DNA of 64,000 nucleotides. Origin: Leptospira paudalimensis (GTDB taxonomy: Bacteria; Spirochaetota; Leptospiria; Leptospirales; Leptospiraceae). A program made the translations under genes and the position numbers. The notes below the pieces were generated by a model that was given only the letters and a program-made list of their open reading frames with translations, did no database searches and was not told the DNA's origin. The stretch spans positions 3,172,676-3,236,675 of the forward strand of contig NZ_JAMQPR010000001.1 of NCBI RefSeq assembly GCF_026151345.1, in the 5' to 3' direction. Positions 8,347 to 17,219 of this stretch are shown piece after piece (within the stretch, counting starts at the first letter, position 1; the number at the start of each line of letters is the position of its first letter).

Positions 8347-10407
8347 TTAATTCGCAAATAAAAATTTGCCTTCACTGAATCGTATCCTGAGTTCAGATAC
8401 CTCGCTTGGATCATCCAACGGAAGGGATGATGCATCCTCTTTTGCTTCATCCAAAAGTTCACGGTCCACAACCAAATCAGCAATTTTAAACTCAGGAAGC
8501 CCACTTTGTTTGACTCCTAAAAGTTCGCCAGGACCACGAATGGCGAGATCCTTTTCGGCTAAAAAATAACCATCGTTGGAGGTTACTAATGCTTCTAATC
8601 GATCTCTACCTTCATCACTGACAAAATCACCTGTCATCAATATACAAAAACTTTCCAAATCACTTCTTCCTACTCGACCACGTAACTGGTGTAATTGGGA
8701 AATTCCAAATCGTTCCGCATGTTCCACTACCAAAATTGTAGCATTGGGTACATCCACTCCCACTTCCACAACAGTTGTAGTGACTAAAATTTGGATCTCT
8801 CCTGATTTAAATTTTTCCATAACGGATTCTTTCTCAACACTTTTCATCTTTCCATGTAATAATCCAATTTTAAGATCAGGAAAAATATTAGTTCGTAAGT
8901 TTTCATAAGCTACCGTACAAGATTCCAAATCAACCTTCTCCGATTCTTCAACAAGAGGGTATACAATATAACACTGTCTACCCGAGGTTACATACTTTCG
9001 AATTGAATTGTATACGCCTGTTCGTCGGTCTTCTTTGTACCAACGTGTGTCGATGGGTTTACGACCTTTTGGTTTTGTTTTAATATTCACAAGAGTTAAG
9101 TCCCCGTACAAAGTGAGACAAAGTGTTCTGGGAATAGGAGTTGCTGTCATAGCCAATAGATCAGGATTTTTTCCTTTGGCACGAATTGTTTCCCTTTGGT
9201 CGACACCAAACTTATGTTGTTCATCAATGACAACCAGTCCCAAGTCAGAAAAAATCACATCTTCCTGCAACAAAGAATGCGTTCCAATGATGATATTGGA
9301 TTCACCAGTTTTGATACGGTTTAACTTTTCAGCTCTAGATTTTTTATTCTCACCACCTAATAACAATTCAATGCCAAGGAACGGCATATTGCCCATAAAT
9401 TTATAAATTGTTTGGTAATGTTGCCTAGCTAAAATTTCTGTTGGAGCTAAAAAGGCAACTTGGATGTGGTTATCGATATAATGTAAACCTACAAGTAGTG
9501 CAGTAATGGTTTTTCCAGATCCAACGTCCCCTTGTAACAGAAACGCCGAAGGTGAATCTGTATTTGTTTTGGAGAGTATTGTCGTAACCGCTATTTTTTG
9601 ATCTTCTGTTAATTCAAAAGGAAGATTTTTCTCTAAATTAACGCGAGAAGGTGAATTTGGAAGAGGCCACAACAATCGTTTTACTTTTTGTCGTTCTCTT
9701 TGTTTATACAATAGGAGTCTTTGGAAATAAAAAAACTCTTCATAGGCAAAACGTTTCCTGGAAATTTGGACTGTTTCCATTGTATCGGGAAAATGAATTT
9801 TCCGAAATGCTTCGTCACGGCCGAGTAACCTTCGTTTTTTGATAAATTTAGAAGGAAGGTTTTCTCCTATCTCACCACTTTCTAATACTTGGTGGATGAG
9901 TTTTCGTAAACCTTTTGAATCCAATCCTTCTTCTTTGAGTGCCTCAGTGGATGGATACAAAGGAATAATCCGACCAGCATGTATTGAATCCTCTGGATCA
10001 TCTGTGTCTGATAAAAATTCATATTCAGGATGAACGATCTGATATCCTTTAAAATATTCCAATTTACCAGAGATCACAACTTTTTTCTCAATCGCAAATA
10101 GTTTGTGAAAAAAATTGACTCCACGAAAAAACACTAAGTTGATTCTTTCATTGTTTAATGTACGAAACCCAACAAGTAATCGACTCTTTTTTCCGTGCAC
10201 AATGTAACTATCTACAATACTTCCTAGTAAAGTGACATTATCACCTTGTTTTAAAATAATATCCTTTGTAAAATTTCGATCTAAGTAACGTCTTGGAAAG
10301 TAAGTCAACAAATCGTAATACGTTGTAACTCCATGTTCCAATAAAACTGTTTTACGTTTCGGGCCAATCCCTTTTAGATTCGATAAACTTTGTGTGAGAT
10401 CAAACAT
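8347..10407 (-). CDS. recG: ATP-dependent DNA helicase RecG
   Basis: The 686-aa protein matches RecG in length and order. It has an N-terminal wedge/OB region (residues 1-200, with VTLLGSIVDSY), Walker A GDVGSGKT at about 294, the DExH-type box VIDEQHKFG, motif III MTATPIPRT, and the C-terminal helicase half with TTVVEVGVDVPNA and LRGRVGRSDLESFC. RecG remodels stalled replication forks and Holliday junctions. It is the fourth gene of a five-gene minus-strand unit and starts 5 bp after the zinc-ribbon gene stop. Confidence 0.97.
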   Translation of the reverse strand: MFDLTQSLSNLKGIGPKRKTVLLEHGVTTYYDLLTYFPRRYLDRNFTKDIILKQGDNVTLLGSIVDSYIVHGKKSRLLVGFRTLNNERINLVFFRGVNFFHKLFAIEKKVVISGKLEYFKGYQIVHPEYEFLSDTDDPEDSIHAGRIIPLYPSTEALKEEGLDSKGLRKLIHQVLESGEIGENLPSKFIKKRRLLGRDEAFRKIHFPDTMETVQISRKRFAYEEFFYFQRLLLYKQRERQKVKRLLWPLPNSPSRVNLEKNLPFELTEDQKIAVTTILSKTNTDSPSAFLLQGDVGSGKTITALLVGLHYIDNHIQVAFLAPTEILARQHYQTIYKFMGNMPFLGIELLLGGENKKSRAEKLNRIKTGESNIIIGTHSLLQEDVIFSDLGLVVIDEQHKFGVDQRETIRAKGKNPDLLAMTATPIPRTLCLTLYGDLTLVNIKTKPKGRKPIDTRWYKEDRRTGVYNSIRKYVTSGRQCYIVYPLVEESEKVDLESCTVAYENLRTNIFPDLKIGLLHGKMKSVEKESVMEKFKSGEIQILVTTTVVEVGVDVPNATILVVEHAERFGISQLHQLRGRVGRSDLESFCILMTGDFVSDEGRDRLEALVTSNDGYFLAEKDLAIRGPGELLGVKQSGLPEFKIADLVVDRELLDEAKEDASSLPLDDPSEVSELRIRFSEGKFLFAN

Positions 10408-10412
10408 AGAAT

Positions 10413-10814
10413 TTATATTTCATCCGTGGGTTTTGGTGGTCCAAATGGATTGACTTTCCCAACAATTGAATCTGGATTATTTTTTTCAGAATCTAAAATC
10501 AAATAACAATATTTACATCCATATATTTGTGCCTGTTTTTTCCCTTCGCTGTTTGTATAAGTAGAAATAGCAGCATATAAATATTCATCTTTCCGAAGAA
10601 CTGTTCCACAAACAGGACATAGGCGGAGTCTTGGCATATTAGGATCTTTATCTTTCCCGTAAACTTTTCGTGGATCCCCCACGCGAAGATTTTCTTCTTT
10701 TTTTAGACGTTCTTTTTCTTTTTGGTTTAGAGATTGGTTGTCAACTGCAGAGAGAGCATATAGAAAAAAGGCAACAGTGAATAATACGCCACAAATCGTC
10801 AGAAAGGTGACCAT
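10413..10814 (-). CDS. membrane-anchored zinc-ribbon protein, unknown function
   Basis: This 133-aa protein has one N-terminal membrane segment (residues 2-23), a charged lysine/glutamate-rich stretch (30-45), and a probable zinc ribbon with two CxxC pairs: CPVC at 66-69 and CKYC at 100-103. The ribbon would face the cytoplasm if the N-terminus is outside. I do not recognise a named family. It sits between the metallophosphoesterase gene (adjacent, no gap) and recG (5 bp gap), so it is co-transcribed with them, but that gives no clear functional hint. Confidence 0.75.
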   Translation of the reverse strand: MVTFLTICGVLFTVAFFLYALSAVDNQSLNQKEKERLKKEENLRVGDPRKVYGKDKDPNMPRLRLCPVCGTVLRKDEYLYAAISTYTNSEGKKQAQIYGCKYCYLILDSEKNNPDSIVGKVNPFGPPKPTDEI

Positions 10815-11819
10815 TTAGTTTCCTCGAATGTAATCTTCAGAACTCACAGTTGAAATTGAATTTTGAGAAATGAGTTTTAATTGTTTTTCCGAACAATCTA
10901 CTTCAATTAAGGTATGGCAAACATCTTCCTTTAATTGGCAAAGATTGGATTGTACAACATTTTTTCCTTCCATTATAATTTCAGCATAATATCCACCTTC
11001 TTGGAAACCATGTAAAGAGTCCACAGCACCGAAGTTAGATGGATTGATAAAAACAGTATTTTTAGTTTTTTTAATTCCTTGGTCTTCGTGAACATGACCA
11101 GAGACAACAAGAGAAGGAGATTCATCATCTAAGTAACGACGTATCCCTTGGCTACCACACTTTCCTACTCCTGGAATGGTATCAAAATAACCATACGCTG
11201 GATTGTGTATCCAACAGATGTCAGGTAGTTCCTCCCGGAAAAAGTCCTCAGGTTCACTATAGTTTTTTCCATTTTTCGTATACTCATGAAAAACAACCGT
11301 TAGTTTCTCAGGTATTCCTGAAGTCCAAATGGGTGCGCCACCATACCCAGATACTTTGATATTTCTAAAATCAAAACTTTTACGATGCACTTCTCTTTGG
11401 TACAATTCAGTGTATTGTAAATCTAAATCATAATTTCCCGGCAAACAATAAACAGGTGATTTTGCGTATTTCAAAATCAATTTTTCGATGATTTCATATT
11501 TTTCTTTCATCGTTTTAGCAGCTAACTTATATAAGTCTCTATATTTTTGTGATTTTTCAACAATGGCTGTAGAATACTTTTCGGGAAAACGAATCGCATG
11601 AGTTGTAAAATCAAAGGGAGTTGAGTCGTCTTTTCTTTCAGTTAATAAATAATACAATTCTTCTTGGACACCACAAAAATCGATGATACGATCAAAGGAA
11701 AAAAATGCTTTGTAGATGATATCTCCGGAAAAAAGGTACAAATCTGCTTCTGTTGATTGTAGAATTTTTTTTAGACCATGAAGTCCATCATGGATATCCG
11801 TAAGATAAATGATTTTCAT
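10815..11819 (-). CDS. calcineurin-like metallophosphoesterase
   Basis: The 334-aa cytoplasmic protein carries the ordered metal-binding motifs of the family: YLTDIHDG (DxH at D8/H10), LFSGDII (GD), CLPGNYDLD (the GNxD variant of GNHD), a histidine in DICWIHNP, and VSGHVHED (GHxH). The di-metal site is therefore complete. A roughly 40-residue insertion after the GD motif is longer than in minimal members. Substrate is unknown; phosphodiesters, nucleotides or phosphoproteins are possible. It abuts the genes on both sides in the recG unit. Confidence 0.88.
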   Translation of the reverse strand: MKIIYLTDIHDGLHGLKKILQSTEADLYLFSGDIIYKAFFSFDRIIDFCGVQEELYYLLTERKDDSTPFDFTTHAIRFPEKYSTAIVEKSQKYRDLYKLAAKTMKEKYEIIEKLILKYAKSPVYCLPGNYDLDLQYTELYQREVHRKSFDFRNIKVSGYGGAPIWTSGIPEKLTVVFHEYTKNGKNYSEPEDFFREELPDICWIHNPAYGYFDTIPGVGKCGSQGIRRYLDDESPSLVVSGHVHEDQGIKKTKNTVFINPSNFGAVDSLHGFQEGGYYAEIIMEGKNVVQSNLCQLKEDVCHTLIEVDCSEKQLKLISQNSISTVSSEDYIRGN

Positions 11820-12500
11820 TTATTCGTTTTCCCAAAGTAACATCTGAATATCTCTATCCTCTTCTATATAATCGATCTTAAGGTATTCAGGACCAAAAAA
11901 ATCTACCAGAGGTTTTAAAATGGTAGAGGATCTAACAAAGATATACAGTTCATTATGATCAGCGACTAAGTATTGGATTTCGATTTTTCCTGCAATGGCC
12001 GGAACCAAATTTAGAAAATAATTGAGATCAAATAATAATTCCCATTGTAAACCTGTGATCGATAATATATGGGGAGCAGCATGGATGATGGATTCAAATA
12101 CTTTCTTTTTATGAAAAGGATCAATTTTTACAAACCACCTAACAAAGTCAAATCGTCTTGGTTTTGTGTCCCATACACGGTATCCAACAATTTTTAACCT
12201 AGCTTTGTTGTCTTTTACTAACACTGGTTTGAGTCGCACACGGTAACGAATCGAATTTACTTTTAGGATTCTTGCAATCCAAAGCCATTCCATCCTGTAA
12301 GTCCCTGTTAAGATGACTTCCCCTTTTGCAGAACCGACTTCCATACTTTCTAAATCGGGGTCTTCTGCGATGATTTCAGTTTGTATGACTTTTTTTAAGC
12401 TACCAAGCAATAAGGTAACTTTGTAATTACTCTTTGGGACCACTTTGGGTGGCAAAAAGAGATTGAGTGGGTTGAAACGGAAGAGATCCGTTAAAAGCAT
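11820..12500 (-). CDS. conserved-looking hypothetical protein
   Basis: This 226-aa soluble protein is rich in beta strands and basic residues and has no signal peptide or membrane segment. I do not recognise a domain. A hydrophobic stretch around residues 160-175 (LNYFLNLVPAIAGKIEIQYL) looks like a buried core rather than a membrane helix. It is the first gene of the unit that continues with metallophosphoesterase, zinc-ribbon protein, recG and carboxypeptidase, and it is divergent from gpsA with 56 bp between starts. The lack of gaps and the coding-like codon use support it as real. Confidence 0.75.
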   Translation of the reverse strand: MLLTDLFRFNPLNLFLPPKVVPKSNYKVTLLLGSLKKVIQTEIIAEDPDLESMEVGSAKGEVILTGTYRMEWLWIARILKVNSIRYRVRLKPVLVKDNKARLKIVGYRVWDTKPRRFDFVRWFVKIDPFHKKKVFESIIHAAPHILSITGLQWELLFDLNYFLNLVPAIAGKIEIQYLVADHNELYIFVRSSTILKPLVDFFGPEYLKIDYIEEDRDIQMLLWENE

Positions 12501-12556
12501 ATTTTAATTTTATTTTCTATTGCCTTTTTGGAAAGCAGATTTAGAATACTGAACTC

Positions 12557-13558
12557 ATGAAGATTGGAATCATAGGTGCTGGAAGTTTTGGCACTGCACT
12601 AGGTAGTATTTTGGCAGATAAGGGTTACGACGTCACCCTTTGGACTCGGAGTGAGGAACAAGCTCGTTCCATCAATGAAAACCATATGAATTCCAAACAT
12701 ATGCCCGATTTGGTGCTTCCAGAAAAATTGCGGGCGAATACAGACCTCATTCAGGTGGTAAAAGACAAGGAAATGATTGTTTCCGCACCACCAAGCCATG
12801 CACTTTCCGGCATCCTAAAGGAAATTAAAGACCATATCCCGCATAAAGTTCCCATTGTTTCCGCATCAAAAGGGATAGAAAATGAATCCTTACGACTTGT
12901 CTCGGAGATTTTTGAATCGGAACTTCCAGGCCAGTACCATTCTCAACTTTCCTATCTTTCTGGACCTAGTTTTGCAAAAGAAATGGTAAAAAGAGTTCCC
13001 ACCATTGTCTCCATCGCTTCCAAAAACGAAGCAACCGCCAAACGAGTGCAAGAGATTTTTAGTTTCACTTACTTTCGTACGTATTGGACTCCCGATGTTG
13101 TTGGTGTGGAAGTGGGTGGTGCTCTGAAAAACGTGATTGCCATTGCCGCTGGAGTTGCTGATGGGCTTGGGTTTGGACAAAACACAAGAGCTGCTCTCAT
13201 CACACGTGGGTTAAACGAGATCACTCGGATGGGAATCAAAATGGGAGCAGATCCTATGACCTTTCTTGGACCATCAGGTATGGGAGATTTAGTCCTTACC
13301 TGTTGCGGGGAAGCCTCTAGGAATCGAACTGTAGGTTTTCGATTGGGCAAAGGAGAGAAGTTAAAAGAAATTTTGGCATCGATGAATGAAGTGGCAGAAG
13401 GTGTCAAAACAACTCTCTCCACCAAAAATCTTTCGGATAAATTGGGAGTAGAAATGGCAATCACTCAAGAAGTGTATCGCATGTTATACGAAGACAAAGA
13501 CCCAAAAGAAGTTGTAAAAGCTCTCATGGGCCGTGACCTCAAACGGGAAGGTGTTTAA
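12557..13558 (+). CDS. gpsA: NAD(P)H-dependent glycerol-3-phosphate dehydrogenase
   Basis: The 333-aa enzyme reduces dihydroxyacetone phosphate to sn-glycerol-3-phosphate, the backbone for phospholipid synthesis. The Rossmann loop is [13 protein letters not shown] at the N-terminus. [12 protein letters not shown] and [19 protein letters not shown] carry the catalytic lysines, and [13 protein letters not shown] follows; all are typical of GpsA. Length is standard. It has its own upstream region, divergent from the hypothetical gene at 12500, and overlaps the convergent MAPEG gene by 4 bp. Confidence 0.96.
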   Translation: MKIGIIGAGSFGTALGSILADKGYDVTLWTRSEEQARSINENHMNSKHMPDLVLPEKLRANTDLIQVVKDKEMIVSAPPSHALSGILKEIKDHIPHKVPIVSASKGIENESLRLVSEIFESELPGQYHSQLSYLSGPSFAKEMVKRVPTIVSIASKNEATAKRVQEIFSFTYFRTYWTPDVVGVEVGGALKNVIAIAAGVADGLGFGQNTRAALITRGLNEITRMGIKMGADPMTFLGPSGMGDLVLTCCGEASRNRTVGFRLGKGEKLKEILASMNEVAEGVKTTLSTKNLSDKLGVEMAITQEVYRMLYEDKDPKEVVKALMGRDLKREGV

Positions 13559-13959
13559 AATAATTGGATGAGTAAAACAATGTAAGTCACAATTTGGATC
13601 ATATAAAATGTAAAACGGATGTTCACTGCAAGGACATTCGTTCCAATCAAATGAGTAAGCGATTGTAATACCCTTGCTCCTAAAATCACAAATCCTGCTT
13701 GATTCACAAATTCATTTACCTTTCCTAAACTCACAGTTAAGAATACAACCGCCACAAATAAAGGTAGGTTTTCCAAACAATTGAGATGAGCCCGATTCAA
13801 CCTCCAATTAAAATCACTTCCATGTTGGATACCTGCAGGAAATTCATTAGATTTTTTTTTACCAAGTAACACTTGTACACTTCGATAGGTAATCAATGTA
13901 ACTCCAAGACCCAAAGTCCAAAGAGTAAATAAAATCAATGCCAAATAGATGGGTTCCAC
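13555..13959 (-). CDS. MAPEG-family membrane protein
   Basis: The product is a 134-aa four-helix membrane protein. [18 protein letters not shown] matches the MAPEG signature (RxxxNxxENxP), and the remaining helices are hydrophobic. The family includes microsomal glutathione S-transferases and related enzymes, but bacterial members often have unknown substrates. I chose the GTG at 13959 because AAGGAG lies 5 bp upstream (13965-13970), the length then matches the family, and the overlap with the hydrolase gene disappears. The open frame upstream of it (to 14094) lacks MAPEG character. Confidence 0.8.
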   Translation of the reverse strand: MEPIYLALILFTLWTLGLGVTLITYRSVQVLLGKKKSNEFPAGIQHGSDFNWRLNRAHLNCLENLPLFVAVVFLTVSLGKVNEFVNQAGFVILGARVLQSLTHLIGTNVLAVNIRFTFYMIQIVTYIVLLIQLF

Positions 13960-13964
13960 AATTT

Positions 13965-13970
13965 CTCCTT
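13965..13970 (-). promoter_or_regulatory. ribosome-binding site deciding the MAPEG start
   Basis: On the minus strand AAGGAG is followed by 5 nt (AAATT) and then GTG at 13959. This is the strongest initiation signal in the region and places the start 45 codons inside the longest open frame. Confidence 0.7.
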
Positions 13971-14059
13971 TATAACCTTCCACCGATTCAGAGTGAAATG
14001 ATACAGGCGAGAATTCTAAGTGACTCTGGTTCATTTGTAAACCAATAATTGAAAAAAAT

Positions 14060-14875
14060 TTAACTGGGATAGGATTCTTTATCTCCCCAAGCAATCGTTT
14101 TGATCTGTTTCCAAACAGAAAGCCAACTCTTTGAAAAAAAATGATCAGGTGCTTCCAGAATTTCTACCAATCGTATATGATTTCGTTTTGCAAATTCGGA
14201 TGTGATTTCTTTTGGAAACCATTTGTCCATTGCCGGTAAAAAAATTGTTATATCTGTTCTTTTTTCAAAATCAACGTTTTCCACACGAAATCCTGGTAAA
14301 AATAAATTTTGTAAAAACTGAGCAAGTGAATCCAACTGTATCCTTGTATTTTTAACTGGAAAAGAAAGATGGTTAACCTTACCTGTTTCCAACCAAAGTG
14401 AAGTGGATAAAGTCTCTAATATTTGTTTGTTGGGAGATTCATCATCAGAAATGTTTGGTAAAAGTAACAATCGACTAAATTCTTCTATGGAATTTGATTC
14501 ATACAAAAATTCTAAACTTTGGACACTATTTAGGATGGGAGATAATAAAAACAAATTTTGGAATTGTACTTGTTTTGCGTATAAAAGAAGGGCTGCGCCA
14601 CCTCCACTATGTCCAATTCCATACAATTGTTTCCCAATATAATTTTGTTTCCTTAAATATTCATCTAACAGCGTAATGGCGGATTTTGGATCATATGTTC
14701 CATTGGAATCACCATGTGATGGTGGATTGAATCGGATTAATCTGAGTCCGTAATCGATAAGTTCTGATTCTCGTATACGAAAGGAACGTGCATTCCCACC
14801 TGTGCTTGGCCAAAGGATGAGAAAACCTTGTGCTCCTTCAGGCGGAACTCCTTGTTCGATGATTTCTAGAGACAA
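14060..14875 (-). CDS. alpha/beta hydrolase
   Basis: The 271-aa soluble protein has the nucleophile elbow YGIGHSGGGAALLLY (GxSxG with the serine in GHSGG). There is an acid candidate in FLPAMDKWFPKE, where the aspartate follows strand 7, and a histidine candidate in EAPDHFFSKS near the C-terminus. The triad is therefore plausible. Family members are esterases, lipases, thioesterases or C-C hydrolases; the substrate cannot be inferred. It follows map after a 35-bp gap and precedes the MAPEG gene on the same strand. Confidence 0.82.
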   Translation of the reverse strand: MSLEIIEQGVPPEGAQGFLILWPSTGGNARSFRIRESELIDYGLRLIRFNPPSHGDSNGTYDPKSAITLLDEYLRKQNYIGKQLYGIGHSGGGAALLLYAKQVQFQNLFLLSPILNSVQSLEFLYESNSIEEFSRLLLLPNISDDESPNKQILETLSTSLWLETGKVNHLSFPVKNTRIQLDSLAQFLQNLFLPGFRVENVDFEKRTDITIFLPAMDKWFPKEITSEFAKRNHIRLVEILEAPDHFFSKSWLSVWKQIKTIAWGDKESYPS

Positions 14876-14910
14876 CAGAGAATCCTCGATACCTTCAGTC
14901 AGATCAAAAA

Positions 14911-15666
14911 TTACAAAGTGGCAATGATGGGTTTTCCATTTTGCACAATGACAGTATGTTCACATTGTGCCACATAACTTAAATTTCCTTTTCTGTTCCC
15001 GGCCACAAGGGTCCATCCATCTGCTTCTTCAAAAGCAGTTTGACTTCCTGTGGAGATAAAGGATTCAATTGCAAGGACAAGGCCATGGTTCAGTTTACGA
15101 TGGTCCCGTTTGTCCTCGTAAACCAACACTTGTGGTTCTTCATGCAGTTTTTTTCCAGTGCCATGTCCAGCTAAGTTTTTAATGACAGTGAATCCATTTT
15201 CTTTGGCAGCAGAATGTATCTCTTTTCCAATATTTCTTAAATAATTTCCAGTATACGCTTGTTTTGTGGCACGCATGGTTCCTTCAATGGCAGTCTCACA
15301 AAGTTTTTCCAAATTAGGGTTTGTGTTTCCAACAATAAAAGAAATCCCAGTGTCAGCATAATACCCATCGAGTTTTGCAGATACATCTACATTCACCAAA
15401 TCGCCTTCTTTTAAAATGGTTTCCTTTTTAGGAATTCCATGAGCAATTTCAAAATTGGTGCTGATACAGGTAAAACCAGGAAATTGATAATCAAACTTTG
15501 GTGCTGAATAAGCCCCTGCGTTTTCAAACTCATGTTTGGCAGCCATATCCAGTTCCAATGTAGATACACCTGGTTTTGCTAATAATTTTAAAAGTTCACG
15601 TACTTTTGCGACAAACTTGCCAGCTTTTAAAATCCCTTGAAGGTCTTTTTCATTTTGAATCGACAT
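14911..15666 (-). CDS. map: type I methionine aminopeptidase
   Basis: The 251-aa enzyme removes the N-terminal methionine of nascent proteins. The pita-bread fold motifs are present: EIAHGIPKK with the conserved histidine, two metal-binding aspartates in NVDVSAKLDGYYADTG, NLAGHGTGKKLHEEP with the metal histidine, and glutamates in LAIESFIS and QCEHTVIV. There is no N-terminal zinc-finger extension, so it is a standard bacterial form. The start directly follows the stop of the radical SAM gene, which implies coupling. Confidence 0.96.
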   Translation of the reverse strand: MSIQNEKDLQGILKAGKFVAKVRELLKLLAKPGVSTLELDMAAKHEFENAGAYSAPKFDYQFPGFTCISTNFEIAHGIPKKETILKEGDLVNVDVSAKLDGYYADTGISFIVGNTNPNLEKLCETAIEGTMRATKQAYTGNYLRNIGKEIHSAAKENGFTVIKNLAGHGTGKKLHEEPQVLVYEDKRDHRKLNHGLVLAIESFISTGSQTAFEEADGWTLVAGNRKGNLSYVAQCEHTVIVQNGKPIIATL

Positions 15667-16641
15667 TTAGACAATTTCTCCACCACAACTAGAACCAGCT
15701 CCAGCTGTACAACCATAACAATGGTTTGCTACAACGATCTCTCGTCCAAGAAAGGAGTGCAAATCGAAATCTTTGATGTGTTTCACTTCTTTGGATTTTA
15801 ATTCCAACATTTGGTTAAAATCACAGTCGTAAACTGACCCGTCATACCCTACTGATATTTGATCCAGGCACATGAGTCCATTCACTGTTGCTGGATTGTA
15901 AGCATTGACCAATGTTTCCATATACATTTCAAACTTACCACTTCGGACAAGGGATCCTAAAAACCGATTGATGGGGAGGTTATTGATACAAAACAGTTGG
16001 TTGAATACAATTCCATATTTTTTAAATAGATTCTCTTTGTATTCTTTTTCTAATTGTGTTTGCCCAGAGCTTAAAAACAATCCATTGGGGTTGTATACCA
16101 AATGGATGGGAAGTGTTGTGCCGTAACCTAAAACGTTTAACTTCTTTAAGGCGGTAATCGACTTCTGATACACACCTTTTCCTCTTTGGTTGTCCGTCAC
16201 ATTTTCCAACACGGAAGGTAACGACGAAACAATTTCAACCTCATTTTCTTTTAGAAATTCATACAACCATTCATAACCTGGTTCCTCTAAAATGGTGAGG
16301 TTACATCGATCCATCACTCGTTTTCCAAGGCGTTTTGATTCTGTTACCAAGTATTTAAAATGTGGATTCCCTTCTGGTGCACCACCAGTGATATCCACGG
16401 TTTCGATTTCTGGAATTTTTGAAATGAGGTCAATACAAAGTTCCGCAGTATTTCTATCCATCATCTCTGTGCGAATGGGAGATGCATCCACATGGCAATG
16501 CCGACAAGCTTGGTTACACCACTTGCCAACATTGATTTGAAATACCTTAATCGAACGAGCTTGGATTGGTTTTCCAACCGTTTTTAAAAATGGATTCCCG
16601 CTATAACTTTGTAAGGTGGAATGTTGTTCGGTTAAGTCCAT
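15667..16641 (-). CDS. arsS: ArsS-like radical SAM/Cys-rich protein (arsenosugar-type)
   Basis: This 324-aa radical SAM enzyme has the 4Fe-4S motif CxxxCxxC at C42, C46 and C49 (WCNQACRHCHVD). It also has ETVDITGGAPEGNPHF after it and a cysteine-rich C-terminal part (GLMCLD, VYDCDFNQM, HCYGCTAGAGSSCGG) typical of the ArsS/DUF3641 family. ArsS is known to act on the adenosyl-dimethylarsenic intermediate of arsenosugar synthesis. An AhpD-like gene lies 3 bp upstream, a known companion of this family. No arsM arsenite methyltransferase occurs in the window, so the pathway role is inferred from family membership. Confidence 0.85.
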   Translation of the reverse strand: MDLTEQHSTLQSYSGNPFLKTVGKPIQARSIKVFQINVGKWCNQACRHCHVDASPIRTEMMDRNTAELCIDLISKIPEIETVDITGGAPEGNPHFKYLVTESKRLGKRVMDRCNLTILEEPGYEWLYEFLKENEVEIVSSLPSVLENVTDNQRGKGVYQKSITALKKLNVLGYGTTLPIHLVYNPNGLFLSSGQTQLEKEYKENLFKKYGIVFNQLFCINNLPINRFLGSLVRSGKFEMYMETLVNAYNPATVNGLMCLDQISVGYDGSVYDCDFNQMLELKSKEVKHIKDFDLHSFLGREIVVANHCYGCTAGAGSSCGGEIV

Positions 16642-16644
16642 AGA

Positions 16645-16983
16645 TCAAAAAGAGAGTTCGTCAATTTTGTTTTGCATTTGAACACTGTGAACCAAGTTGA
16701 TCCCAGCAGCCATTGCTGCAGCCACATGCACCGCTTCATTCATTTGAGCTTCATCAGCACCTTTTTGGAGTGAGGTGGTTGTGTATGCATCGATACAATA
16801 AGGGCATTTTAAAGCATGAGCCACTGCCAGTGCAATGAGAGCTTTTTCTCTTTCCGTGAGTGCTCCTTCCGCCATAACAGCATTGTAATACCCAAAAAAT
16901 TTATCAGCAAGAGCGGGATTCGTGCGACCAATTTCTCCAAATTTTCCTAAGTCTTTTGCGTTGTAATAATGATTTTCTGCCAT
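16645..16983 (-). CDS. AhpD-like carboxymuconolactone decarboxylase-family protein
   Basis: The 112-aa protein has the family's redox CxxC in LKCPYCIDAY followed by EAVHVAAAMAAG, with the conserved histidine. AhpD-type members are thiol peroxidases or reductase partners, and similar small proteins occur next to ArsS. AGGGG lies 6 bp upstream of the ATG at 16983. It is the first gene of the arsS-map run and would read from a promoter in 16984-17060. A candidate -35 TTGACT is at 17024-17029, and a PerR/Fur-like box lies just beyond it. Confidence 0.88.
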   Translation of the reverse strand: MAENHYYNAKDLGKFGEIGRTNPALADKFFGYYNAVMAEGALTEREKALIALAVAHALKCPYCIDAYTTTSLQKGADEAQMNEAVHVAAAMAAGINLVHSVQMQNKIDELSF

Positions 16984-17043
16984 ATATTTCCCCTTTCGTA
17001 TACTTTGGACGGTGATACACCCAAGTCAAGGTTTGCCTTTTAT

Positions 17044-17058
17044 TTAGAATGATTAAAA
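17044..17058. promoter_or_regulatory. PerR/Fur-like 7-1-7 box candidate upstream of the AhpD-like gene
   Basis: TTAGAAT-G-ATTAAAA matches the classical PerR/Fur 7-1-7 pattern TTATAAT-N-ATTATAA at 12 of 14 positions. It lies 61 bp upstream of the start of a peroxidase-like gene and 15 bp upstream of a -35-like TTGACT. AT-rich sequence makes chance matches likely, so this is only a candidate. Confidence 0.3.
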
Positions 17059-17110
17059 AATACGATTTGGTTTAAAATCTTAATCAAAAATTCCATTTGT
17101 TAACATTTAA

Positions 17111-17133
17111 ATGATGTATTTTTTAAACATCAT
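17111..17133. repeat. inverted repeat, 7-bp arms
   Basis: ATGATGT and ACATCAT are exact inverted arms around a 9-nt AT-only loop. The site lies between the divergently arranged regulatory region of the AhpD-like gene and the end of the enoyl-CoA hydratase gene. It could be part of a minus-strand transcription terminator or a binding site. Confidence 0.4.
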
Positions 17134-17174
17134 CTCAATCCAAAAGAATGGAATCAACACATCAGAAACGACAC

Positions 17175-17204
17175 CGTATGTGACTTAGATTTCTACCACA
17201 TACG
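17175..17204. repeat. inverted repeat, 8-bp arms, after the enoyl-CoA hydratase stop
   Basis: CGTATGTG and CACATACG are exact inverted arms with a 14-nt loop, 16 bp downstream of the minus-strand stop at 17220. Position fits a transcript-end hairpin for the acyl-CoA synthetase/hydratase pair. There is no clean T-run after it on the minus strand, so it may instead stabilise the 3' end or bind a protein. Confidence 0.45.
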
Positions 17205-17219
17205 ATCATCAATGTTCAA

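Noticed and set aside
13960..14094. Longer N-terminus of the MAPEG protein
   Set aside because: The upstream codons do not resemble MAPEG, overlap the hydrolase gene, and a GTG with a strong ribosome-binding site lies inside.
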